From Synergistaceae bacterium (GTDB lineage Bacteria; Synergistota; Synergistia; Synergistales; Aminobacteriaceae): 64,000 bases of DNA. Position 1 is the stretch's first letter; each line of letters opens with the position of its first letter. Of this stretch, positions 27,505 through 36,400 are shown in pieces. The position numbers and the translations under genes were made by a program. The notes under the pieces are model-generated. The model did no database searches and had not been told where the DNA came from. It saw only the letters and a program-made list of their open reading frames with translations. The stretch is taken from contig JAFSKV010000023.1 of assembly GCA_017448795.1 (NCBI GenBank), forward strand, positions 54,547 to 118,546, in the 5' to 3' direction.

Positions 27505-28300
27505 ATGAAAGATATTACAAGGAAAATATTGTTTGCATTCTTACTATTACTGCTATATGCCTCGCATGGATATGCGAAGAGTAGCAGACACCCTAGAAGC
27601 TGTGGTGAAATAACTGGAGTAGCAATTGGCTCGGCAGTGTTAGGCATTTTTCTTTTGGAATACAAAAGATAAAGACAAAGAGCATACGGCAACAGATACA
27701 AATGAACCGCCAGCACCAGGGGCATCGGGAGATATTCATCATTTCTCGTTTTCCTCCCAGCAATCCGCCCGCAACGAGCCTCCCGGCATGTTCGCCCGCC
27801 TGGTTGGCATCGCCCTCGCACATATAGGCCGCCCAACTCAGTCCCCTAATCCATACCTGACACCGTCGCAGACTGAAGCCCGCCATCAGGTAGAACGTCC
27901 ATTCCTCAGACTGCTCTCGGAACGCTATAAGGACGCTGGCGAGCGCAAGGCTATGGCACAACACTTCATGCTCTACAAGGAGATGACGCTGTTCGTGATT
28001 TTCGCTATGGTGCTGGGGAAGGACAAGGGGCTTCACGCCACCGTCAGGACTATGCTGAAAGCCAGGCTGTCGGAAGGCCTGCCTCAAGAAGTCATATCCA
28101 GACGCAACGAACGATGGCGCACCATGTCGGAGAAATTCTACGAGAGCTACACACGTACACACGACATCGCCGGAACTCTCGAATATGTGTTCTGGAACAG
28201 CCTGCCGGAAGGCGTTGCTAGGCCAGAGCCGATTGGCGGTGAGCAGCTCAAGGAGATTTTCGAGTTTTGTCGCGTGGCTGTGGCACGGGAGACTATGTGA
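27505..28300 (+). pseudogene. exported or membrane-anchored protein of unknown function, frameshifted
   Basis: The ATG at 27505 (GAGG upstream) opens a 55-codon frame with a hydrophobic N-terminus (ILFAFLLLLLYASHGYA, a signal peptide) and a second hydrophobic segment (VAIGSAVLGIFLLEY), then stops at TAA 27670. Removing one A from the AAAA run just before (27664-27667) joins it smoothly to a 210-codon frame (DKEHTATDTNEPPAPG ... VARETM) ending at 28300. The joined protein would be about 265 residues with the soluble part outside or anchored. The C-terminal helical domain (about 100-265) is not recognised. It is the last gene of the repressor operon. An in-frame ATG at 27788 could also give a shorter protein alone. 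Confidence 0.55.
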
Positions 28301-28440
28301 ACACTGATTGGAGATTTGAGCCGGTTCAATGACTGGAACGGTGCAAGGGAAATATGCATCTTGGTGGTGGTAAGCCCGTCTGTATCTAGCTTCGCCCATA
28401 TGCTTTAGCTCAAACCCGAAAAACATCTATCGCGATTGTG

Positions 28441-28446
28441 TATAAT
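28441..28446 (+). promoter_or_regulatory. -10 box of the ATPase gene pair
   Basis: A perfect TATAAT lies 36 bases before ATG 28483. The -35 region is poor (nothing close to TTGACA at 16-18 bp), so activation or weak expression is possible. The 180 bases from 28301 hold no gene I can support. Confidence 0.4.
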
Positions 28447-28482
28447 TAAGACAATATCTGACACGAAAACGAGGGTTTGAGA

Positions 28483-29646
28483 ATGCTCCTATCCTATGGT
28501 GCTAGAAACTGCTGGAGCTTTAAGGACTGGATGCAGGTTAATCTGCGCGTAAACAAGAAAGTTTCACAAGATTTGACCTTCCCGCATACAAGAATAGTTC
28601 CGGCCATGTGTTTTGAAGGTGCTAACGCGTCTGGAAAAACCTGCGCTCTAAGGGTTCTCGCTTTTATCTATGACTTCTGCCTCAATTCCTTTTCTCATGC
28701 TCCAGACGACACAATACCTTATGACACTTTCTTTCATAATGAGGACAAGTCTGGCTTCTATATCTCCTTCTGTATCGGCACTGACACAGAGAGTGAGTAT
28801 ACCTATGAGGCGGAATTGGACAGAAAAAAGATATACAGCGAGCGTCTTACATTGAGGTGCAACAAGGATAAAACTGTACTCCTGTTACGCAGGAAGAACA
28901 AGCTCATCACCAATAATTTATTCTCCGACACCGTAAACATAATCTACAGGGAAAGAGCTTCCGTCATTTCTACACTCTTACAGTATGGTGTCAAAGAGAT
29001 AAACCCTGTAGCGGACTTCTTCAGGAAGGTAAACTCAAACGTCGTATACAGCTCCACGTTAGACTATCCTATGACAGACCACACAGCTCACTTCTACCAT
29101 GAGCATCCTGACATTCATCAAAGAGTTATACAGCAGCTCAGGGCGTGGGACACCGGCATAAAGAATGTGGAGATAATCAAAGCCTCTGACGTGCAGGGAC
29201 ATGATGTCTACATGTCTGTTTTCCTCCATGACACAGATGCCGCGCAGGAAAGGCTTTCTTTCTCGTCGCAGTCCAACGGCACAAAGTTGCTCTATAACCG
29301 CCTTAAGGATATTTTCATCGCTTTGGACACTGGCGGTGTATTGATTTTTGATGAACTCGATACTCACCTGCACTTTGAGATTATCCCTTCCCTGCTTAGT
29401 TTTTTCACTGATACTCGGAATAATAAGCTCGGAGCGCAGATTATCTTCACTTCACACTCTACTGCCCTGTTGGATGACTTGAAGAAATACCGCGTCTACC
29501 TGTTCAAGAAACTTCATGGCGAAAGCATATGCTACAGGATTGATGAAGTCCCTAACAATGCTCTTCATCGCAATGACCGCTCTCTGGAACAGCTATATAA
29601 ACTTGGTGTGCTGGGCGGATTACTTGATGTCTCAGAAGCTGAATAA
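28483..29646 (+). CDS. AAA ATPase of the AbiL/RloA-like defence type
   Basis: A 387-residue ATPase of the AAA_15/AAA_21 group used by many phage-exclusion systems. Seen: N-terminal start MLLSYGARNCWSFKDW, P-loop FEGANASGKT (about residue 46), signature-like SFSSQSNGTKLL (about 262), Walker B GGVLIFDELDTHLH (about 285) and a switch histidine in IIFTSHSTALLDDL (about 326). The fold is ABC-like with a long insertion. It has its own TATAAT and GAGGG ribosome site and overlaps the next gene by 20 bases. Such ATPases usually pair with a toxic effector, here probably the small downstream gene. Intact, unlike most of the cargo around it. Confidence 0.85.
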   Translation: MLLSYGARNCWSFKDWMQVNLRVNKKVSQDLTFPHTRIVPAMCFEGANASGKTCALRVLAFIYDFCLNSFSHAPDDTIPYDTFFHNEDKSGFYISFCIGTDTESEYTYEAELDRKKIYSERLTLRCNKDKTVLLLRRKNKLITNNLFSDTVNIIYRERASVISTLLQYGVKEINPVADFFRKVNSNVVYSSTLDYPMTDHTAHFYHEHPDIHQRVIQQLRAWDTGIKNVEIIKASDVQGHDVYMSVFLHDTDAAQERLSFSSQSNGTKLLYNRLKDIFIALDTGGVLIFDELDTHLHFEIIPSLLSFFTDTRNNKLGAQIIFTSHSTALLDDLKKYRVYLFKKLHGESICYRIDEVPNNALHRNDRSLEQLYKLGVLGGLLDVSEAE

Positions 29647-30073
29647 GACTAAAGCAAGATATATCGAGAGTTTATCTGACAAAGCAACTCTGCTAAAAGA
29701 CTGCACGAAGAATATCGTGTTCAACTTCAAGTTTTTCTACAGCTCCAAGTCATCAGGGCAAACTTTCGAGGAATGGGAAAAGGACAAAATACTCGCCGAC
29801 CTAAACAATAAGCTAAAGAACTTTTCTAGCAAAACAGTAGACGAGCTTAAGGCTGACGGAACGCTGGAGATATACGGCTCATACCCTAAAGGCTCAAGAT
29901 TTGCCTGCCCTGCTGTGCTGTCGGGAACTGAGGCGGTATGGTGCAGGCTCAGACTTACAGGACGGCGCAGACTGATTGGCTTTTTCTCTCCTGATGAGGT
30001 TAAACAGGGTAAGACTTTCTATGTAGTCTTTCTCGACAAGAACCATGACTTTGCACCTTCAAGCAAAGACTAA
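29627..30073 (+). CDS. small partner of the AAA ATPase, possible effector
   Basis: A 148-residue protein starting MSQKLNKTKARYIESLSDKA, whose ATG lies inside the end of the ATPase gene, so the two are translated together. The C-terminal part (EIYGSYPKGSRFACPAVL ... WCRLRLTGRRRLIGFFSPDE ... YVVFLDKNHDFAP) resembles a family of small proteins I have seen beside other conflict genes but cannot name. The ending RLRL...FYVVFLDKNH also recalls the small toxin-like protein at 32.5-32.9 kb (LHIDGKKR...VFWWDKEHN). It is neither the Toprim partner of PARIS nor RloB by length. Role is inferred from pairing. Confidence 0.6.
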   Translation: MSQKLNKTKARYIESLSDKATLLKDCTKNIVFNFKFFYSSKSSGQTFEEWEKDKILADLNNKLKNFSSKTVDELKADGTLEIYGSYPKGSRFACPAVLSGTEAVWCRLRLTGRRRLIGFFSPDEVKQGKTFYVVFLDKNHDFAPSSKD

Positions 30074-31268
30074 ATCCGCGCTATCCCTGCCCAGTCAATC
30101 TTGTAGTACTTCTTCCTGTTGCCCGCTACACTCACCTCCCGCGCTGGCAGTTGCCGGATTTTCGCCTTGATGGTGTTCCTGGACTTGCCCGTCAGTCTCA
30201 TCAGCTCATCCATCGCAAGCCCCCGCCCGTAAAACACACTCGCCTGCAACAGCAAATCCATAATATCAGCCTCAATCCCGCCTTCAGGCACTGCCTTAGC
30301 CATGAAATGCCTGAACCTCTCAAGCTGAGAAATCTTGCGCCGGAGCTTGCGCGTTACGTCCTCCACTGTGTCGGCTATGAACTCCATGAAACCGCATATG
30401 AACGGCGTTAAGTCTCCGCAGTTTATCTCCGCGTCCGTGTCCTTCAGCAGCGAATAGTACATGCTCTTCCTGCGCTTTATCGTTACTGCTAACCTCAGTG
30501 CTATAAGCGGGGTCAGATGCCGGGCTATGTAGGCTGATGATATGAAGCGGGCTGTCCTTCCGTTGCCGTCATAAAACGGGTGTATGTACACAAACCAGTA
30601 ATGGAACACAGCTATCCTCACCAATACTGGATATGTGCTGTCATTCAGGAAACCTAGCGCGTCCGAAAGGCTGGCTGTCAGCTTCTCTTCTGGTGTCATG
30701 CCCCTGTGGATGATTTTGCCCGACGGCGAACGCACATCTACCGCTTCTTTCCTGAACAGCAGGCCGTCGAGCTTGTTCGCGGGGTTCTCTGCCGTTATAT
30801 CCGCGTGGGCGAAATCCTCGTAAAAATCTCTCACATCCCTGCACGATATGAAACGCGGAAAACCTCCCGCCATGAGAACTCATACTTCCTGATTATGGAC
30901 GAAAAATGAGCGCGCTTTGTTTCTCCATAGAGAATTTCTCTCAGCTCCCTATGTGTGCTGTGTATTCCCTCTATCTCGCTGGTGGACTGGACTTCATCGA
31001 TAAGGGAGGCTAACGCAAACTGTTGCAGGACTATATTGCTGACGTTCTGCAAGGTGCGGGTAAAGTCTGTGAAGCCCGTGTATATCTTCTCCATGAGCAT
31101 AGCTAAGTCTTGGCTGTAGTAAAAGAACGCCTGATACTCCCTCTCATGGTTGTACTGCCTAATCATCAACGGCAAGTGAACCGCTGACACTGACGAGAAA
31201 CGCGCCGCATACTCCGAGTTATGGGCATTCGGATTAACGCGGAATACTTTGCTCAAGCTGTCGGCCAT
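30070..31268 (-). pseudogene. Fic-domain protein, split by a frameshift
   Basis: Fic proteins transfer AMP or another phosphate-containing group to target proteins. The 5' part (31268 to about 30885) carries the autoinhibitory motif STSEIEG (class II type) and ends in the wrong frame; the 3' part has the catalytic IHPFYDGNGRTARF (about 30545-30590) and a C-terminal winged-helix region. The frames join at about 30872 (TTCTCATGG) if one base is added, giving about 399 residues. The start at 31268 follows GGGAGG. It overlaps the convergent ATPase partner by four bases. Either a recent inactivation or a sequence error. A 3'-only product starting at 30873 would lack the inhibitory motif and could be toxic. 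Confidence 0.8.
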
Positions 31269-31376
31269 GTTCATACCTCCCTCAACTCTACTGTCAAAAA
31301 CAGCCCTAATTGACACGCGCAGGGCATGATGCTATCAAAACGGGCAGAAACTGACAAGGAACGACAAGGGAATATA

Positions 31377-32219
31377 TCAGCGGCAGAAGGCAGGCTTTTT
31401 CGGCAATGACAGAAGCTCTCCAACTCGCCTGGCTATCTGCTTCTCGACAGCCTTCAGGCGGTTTTCTGGCAGGTTGTACTGCTTGTGCCGCATGAACGTG
31501 AAGCCTATCCCCCGCTTCAACTATTCACGTCGAATATAGGTGCAGCGGCGTATATCCGTCCTGTCCTGCTCTCCATGAGGACACCAAAATTCCCGCAGTG
31601 CCTGTCCGCGTTGTATATCAGCGCGTCAAAAACCAGCATACTCCTTAACTCATTCAGCGCTTCAGGATTTACTCCAGCATAAAACTTCAAGCAGGCCTCA
31701 ATTCCGCCGTTTTCCACAATATGCCCAGCGGGGATATACGCTGTATATTTGCTGCCCCTCTGTCCCACTCTTGAAGAGATAAATACCATCACCCTCGATG
31801 CAGTGCCATGCCTTCCTCAGTATTCCGTGCGTCGTGAGTTCGGGCGACGTTACAGGCTGCCCGCTTAACCTTCCCGCTCCTGTGTAGGCTATCAGGGACA
31901 AGACTTCGGGAAACCGGTTGCTGAAGCCGCCTTCAAATCCGGCTGGGACTACCCAATAGCTGTCATTGAGCGACAACCCTCTGCACACGTCTATTATTCC
32001 CTTCGTGTCATCCGCATTCAGCCTCATGCTCTGGAGTATCTTGTGGACAAACGCACGGTTCTTCGGGATTACGCGCCGCTTGAGCCAGCTTATTATCCCC
32101 TAGCCGCTCAGGGCAAGGCTTGGAGGCAGGAGATGCCTGCGCTTTAGGTTCACGGATATTATGCGCGCTGTAAGGCAGGAAAGCCCGCCGTCGCTCAGGG
32201 CAAACTCCACCAGCCTCAC
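31377..32219 (-). pseudogene. HipA-like kinase, broken at three places
   Basis: Remains of a HipA-like serine/threonine kinase. The N-terminal part (VEFALSDGGLSCLTARIIS ... RRHLLPPSLALSG) meets TAG at about 32102, then the same frame continues GIISWLKRRVIPKNRAFV and CRGLSLNDSYWVVPAGFEG. Near 31765 a one-base excess in GGGG shifts the frame; restoring it gives YLFKSGTEG-SKYTAYIPAG and the catalytic block DALIYNADRHCGNFGVL (N-x-D-R-H). Near 31510 another shift separates the C-terminal end (GFTFMRHKQYNLPEN...RRVGELL). The GTG at 32219 is the likely old start. HipA kinases cause dormancy as toxins, so this one is surely dead as it stands. No HipB-like antitoxin gene is adjacent. Confidence 0.75.
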
Positions 32220-32515
32220 AGCTGCCTGCCCTGCCCTTGCCGCCAGGACACAGAAAGAAGAAATCAGCTCAAGGAAAAAACTTCCGTCGTAAATTACGTA
32301 CGTAGTTTTCTCCGAAAGTTTTTCGCTTCGTGAATTTCCCTGAAAAGCCCTCGAAGCCCCAAAGCCCTTTCCCCAATATCTTTATAGAAGCTGGTCGAAT
32401 GGGGGGGTTGCGGGAATTACGGAAAATATCGCGGTTGGGGGGGACGCGAGGAAAAGTGCGGAAGCCAAGCTGTGGCAGGAGTGCGGAAGCCAGTATCGTG
32501 TAAGATTTCATTGGC
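32220..32515. other. non-coding stretch with G-runs and a short repeat
   Basis: No gene I can support. It contains two runs of seven G (about 32400-32440) and a direct repeat of AGTGCGGAAGCCA spaced 25-30 bases apart (about 32454-32495). The reading frame of the HipA-like remnant stays open leftwards of 32219 on the minus strand but shows no family resemblance. It separates two broken toxin-type loci, so it may be a leftover junction. Confidence 0.5.
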
Positions 32516-32941
32516 TTAAGTATGCTTTTTCAGCGAAGGGCATACATTATGTTCCTTGTCCCACCAAAAAACCTTGAAGATATTTCTGTCCCTTATGCCG
32601 GGCAGTCTTTTCTTGCCGTCGATGTGAAGGGAGAAGAGTTCATCAATATCGTCAAGTTGTATTTCAACAAGTCTTTTTTTTGCGGCATCCGACAGACTTT
32701 CAACAGTGATGGAATGGTCTCTTCTGCCTTCAATTTCATTCTAAGCCGTAGTTTCCCACAAGCGCATTTTGGAGAGTATTAAGTTCCATTCATCACGGGT
32801 AATATCACTGCAAGAGAAAGAGCCAGAAAAATCCATGAGAGAGAATTGCCAGCATACGGGCGCGGAAGCCTCAGTGTTGGACTTCCTGACGTTTTTGTTT
32901 GCTAGGTTATTCGGAGTGTTTACTTTTTTGTGTTTGCTCAT
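32516..32941 (-). pseudogene. small toxin-like protein next to Panacea, cut by in-frame TAG
   Basis: ATG 32941 overlaps the end of the full-length Panacea frame (ATGA). The frame runs SAPVCWQFSLMDFSGSFSCS...WNLILSKMRLWETTA, meets TAG at 32741-32743, then continues without shift through KKRLVEIQLDDIDELFSLHI and KVFWWDKEHNVCPSLKKHT to TAA 32516. The whole protein would be 141 residues. The second half, with ELFSL..DGK.R..GI and WWD..H, matches a family of small proteins I know from mobile elements but cannot name with certainty. The overlap with a Panacea gene argues for the toxin of a toxin-antitoxin pair. One nonsense mutation seems to have disarmed it. Confidence 0.65.
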
Positions 32942-33375
32942 GAGCGCAGGCTGGAGTAGAACTCTGACATGTCAGCGAGGGAGATAGCATTGTGTCCGCG
33001 TTCATCAGGAGCTAGGCCATGCCTTGCGTTGATGAAAGGAGCTTCTGAGTGAGTAAGGTCGCTGAGTTATTGTGCGTTGAGTGTTGAGTAAGCATGACAG
33101 ACAGCATTGACGGTTTCTTTCTGGGCAGGAGTGAGAGCGTTCGGATTGCCGCCGAGAGAGCGTGGGGAAATCTTGAAGATGCCCTTATGTTTCTGGTATA
33201 GAGCTGGAATAACCGGCCCGTTAGCCCAAGCCTCGAAATCTTCCGGGAACAATTCGCAGTCGTCCCAAACCAAGCTCCACGCTTGAGCGTAGTAGCACAG
33301 CTTCTGTAGCTTCATGGTAGACATTCTGCCGCGGGCTTCTAGGATGTATTTAGCGGTATCGAAAACGTTAGCCAC
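32938..33375 (-). pseudogene. Panacea (DUF4065/SocA-like) antitoxin, cut by in-frame TAA
   Basis: Panacea domains act as antitoxins for diverse toxins. It starts with GTG 33375 after AAGAAGGTG. Seen: MSTMKLQKLCYYAQAWSLVW, FPEDFEAWANGPVIPALYQK. The frame stops at TAA 33067-33069 after STLNAQ, where relatives read ...WLSDLTH. In the same frame LSDLTHSEAPFINARHGLAP and SDMSEFYSSLRS-like sequence follow, to TGA 32938. The full protein would be 145 residues, near the family norm. The TGA overlaps the ATG of the toxin-like gene. Truncated after 102 residues it has lost part of the domain and may not neutralise a toxin. Confidence 0.8.
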
Positions 33376-33440
33376 GATAACACCTTCTTTCTTGGATAAA
33401 TATACAACGATTATGTGGAGAAAAAATCGGCAGAGAGGGC

Positions 33441-33474
33441 AAAAAAGCCCGCCTGAGAGAAAATCCCAGACGGG
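33441..33474 (-). terminator. rho-independent terminator after the polyvalent-protein gene
   Basis: Read on the minus strand, CCCGTCTG pairs with CAGGCGGG (one G-T) around an 11-base loop, followed by C and six T residues. It lies 11 bases after the stop codon of the giant gene and closes the late operon. Confidence 0.85.
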
Positions 33475-33484
33475 TGTGAGTGAA

Positions 33485-36400
33485 TTATAGTCCGCTTCTG
33501 CGCAGGAGTTCGTCGAGGTTTACAGGTTCTTCTTGCTTTCGTGTCGGCTGCCTTCGAGGCTGCGGAGTGTTTACTGGCTGTTGTTTGTTGCTTTGCCTTC
33601 TTGCTGGTTGGGCAGTAGAAGTTTGCCCGCGAGGTATCTGGCTGCCAGTCTCAAAGTTGCGCATGAGTTTGTTGTAGTAAGCCTGCGCTCTGTCGATGTA
33701 AGGCTTATCATCAGGCGAAATCCAATTGGAGAACTGGTTAAGTTTATCACCGCTGATGCCGAAGAGCGGGTGCATGTTGCGGAGGGAAGTCTTCAAGCCT
33801 TTTTCTGAGCCGCCGACTTCTTGGCTGTAATACTCAGAAAGAGCGCGTTGCATGGCCTTTTTGTCGTTGAAGCGGATGGCGTTGCGTAACTTTCTGAGAG
33901 CCGCAGTGCGTTTGTTTTCGGAGTAGCCTGAAAATCTCTGTCCCAAAACTTTATCTTTAAACTGTCTAACGAGGCTGAGAGTGTAATAGTAAGCGGCTTC
34001 ATCAGCGTCCTGCGAGTAAAGGGAGATGTTTCTGAACTCGTGCCAATCATTGCGAGGCTGACCTGTTATAGCTCTGTACGGCCACGACAGCCCGAAAGAC
34101 TGGGCGAGGTACTGCCACCCGTCCCTGATATTGCGAGGATTGGAGAAGTCAGGATATAGGGATTTGCCGACGGCCAGCTCAATCGGAGTTTTGATGAACG
34201 GGTTAAGAGCGTTGAGGATTTTTGCGAAAGGAGCGGAAGCCATATGCTTTAGCCAGTCGGTAACAGTAAGCTGACCGTTGAAGATTTGTCGTAACTCGCG
34301 CTGGAAGGTATTAAGTCCGAACCATTCGAGATTATCGCCGACTGCGCCGACCTGAGTGAAGTAGAGGGTGTTGCCGTAGCTGTCATGGCCGAGAGTGAGA
34401 TGCGGCCTGCCCTGAATGTCCGGCGGGAGTTTTTTCTCGTCGTCAGGGAAGAAGAAGCGGTTGAATGCGTTGACGAGGATGGAGAAGAGGCTGATGAAGA
34501 ACCAAGTCTTGAGAGCCTTATAGCCTAAGCCCGGCACTTTGGCGAGGAGAGCTTTGGGGAGCTTGCTTGTGATGAAGTCATCCTCAGTGAGGCCGTTTTT
34601 GATGAGCTGGATATAGCGTTTGGCGTTGACTTCAATCCATGAGTAAAATGGCATGAGAATGTCGCGTAGTTGCTTGCCTGTCTCCGAGACTTGGTCATAC
34701 GCGCCTAGTAACTCATTGGCGAGCTTGAAAGCCCTGTCGCGTATGTCGTCGATGGCCATAACTTCCTCCCTGACGGATGCGCCGAAGTTGCGGGGAATGC
34801 CGTTGTTCTTCTGCATCTGGTCGAGGTAGTCGAGGTAAGCGGCATAACGTAGCCACTGCTCGCGGAAGTCTGAAGCCTTCTGAATGCCGCTCCATGCGAA
34901 TTTGTCGATGAGCTTCCAGGCGTTGCGGGGGAGGTTTTCCCAAGCGGATTTTCCCTTAGCGTCAATGTCGGCAATGAGGGCGTTGAACTCCTTAAGCTGC
35001 TTCTCGTCGCCGAAAATCTGAGCGGCCTCGAAGGTTAATGCGCCGCCGCGAGCCTGGAAATCTTTGAGTTCCTGCGAGACTTTGGACTGGTCGCCATAGT
35101 AGGCGGTGAACAGCTCACTGACGGCCTTCGGGAGGAAACGGATGCATGTGGGGTCTCCGGCGAGGGCAGCGTCCAAGTCTCCCGTGATGTTGCGAGTGTT
35201 GTACTTAGCCGCTCTGGTGATGAAGTAGAGGGTGTACTTCTTCCAGCCAGTGGTGATGTCTTTTACGAACTGAGTTAGCTCACTGCGCTGTTTTTTCTCG
35301 GTGAGCTTGTTGAGCGTCTTTGTGATTTCGTCAGGAAGCACCATGAGCTGAGTTCCTAGCTTGTCGGAGACTTTGGAGCGCAGGTTGTCCATAGTTTTGT
35401 CAGACAAGCCGAGCTGCCGCCCTGCCTCGTCTAGAGCCATGCCCAAGACGGTATCGCTGAGGGACTGTGCGGACTGTATGAAGCCGTTGGCCATAGGGTT
35501 GAAGATGCTGTACCCGCTGGGGATGTGGAGCCGCCAGTTATCGCCGAACTGGGAGATAAGCCCGCGCTTCTTGTCGTACTTGGCTTTGATTTTTTGTAGT
35601 GCGGTAAGGCGTTCAATGTCCTGAAGCATAGCGGTGCGCATGTCGCCGATAGCGAGAATGTAGTTAGAATTAATCTCGTTGTGAGCGATTAAGTCAGCAT
35701 ACTGTATGAGGAACAAGTCATTGGAGCTGATGCGCTTTGCGAGCGTCCTTAACCCCAGTCTAGTTGCGAGTGCGGCTAAATCCTGCCTTGCTTTCTTGTT
35801 GTAGTTATATTCAGCGGTTACAGCGTCCCATATGGCTTTGTCCTTCTGTGCGAGAGCGAGGAATTTCTTGTAGTCGAGTATGAGGGATTTTGCATTATAT
35901 CCGAGCGGGAGATGTTCTCTTGAAGCCGGATTGGCGAGTGCGAAATTCTTGATGTCCTCAAGGAGCATGATGCGTGAGAATATGTCGAACTGCTCAGGAG
36001 TGAGGCTGTGCAGGCTGTCATAGAGAGAGCGGAGAGCCAAGTGAGTTTTAGCCTCCGAGTTTCTGTTCATGATGCGGAGGAACTCTCTGGCCGGGATGAG
36101 GCCTTTAGCCTTAGCTTCTTTTCCGGCAAGCAGCGGGAAGTCGCCTCTGAAGCCTTTAATGAGCTGCTTCAAGGAGTGCATAATGCCGTGAGATGCTTCG
36201 GCCTTCTGCTTCTTGGGGCTGTGTGATTTCCTGTATGATGCTTCGGCGTGAGGGTTGGCGAAAGTCTGTGCTTGAGGGTAAAGCTCAACTAAAGGATTGT
36301 TGTGAAGATTTGCGGACTGATAATATTTCTCATTCTCAAGCTCATCGTAGAACTGTCCATTTTCATCGCGAGAACGTCCGCTGTCGTCTTCAGTATCCGA

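Noticed and set aside
32269..32782. Short frames on both strands around the toxin-like gene
   Set aside because: The plus-strand frame is antisense to the rebuilt toxin gene, which fits a family and explains the region better. The minus-strand frame at 32269-32511 is low-complexity with no motif.
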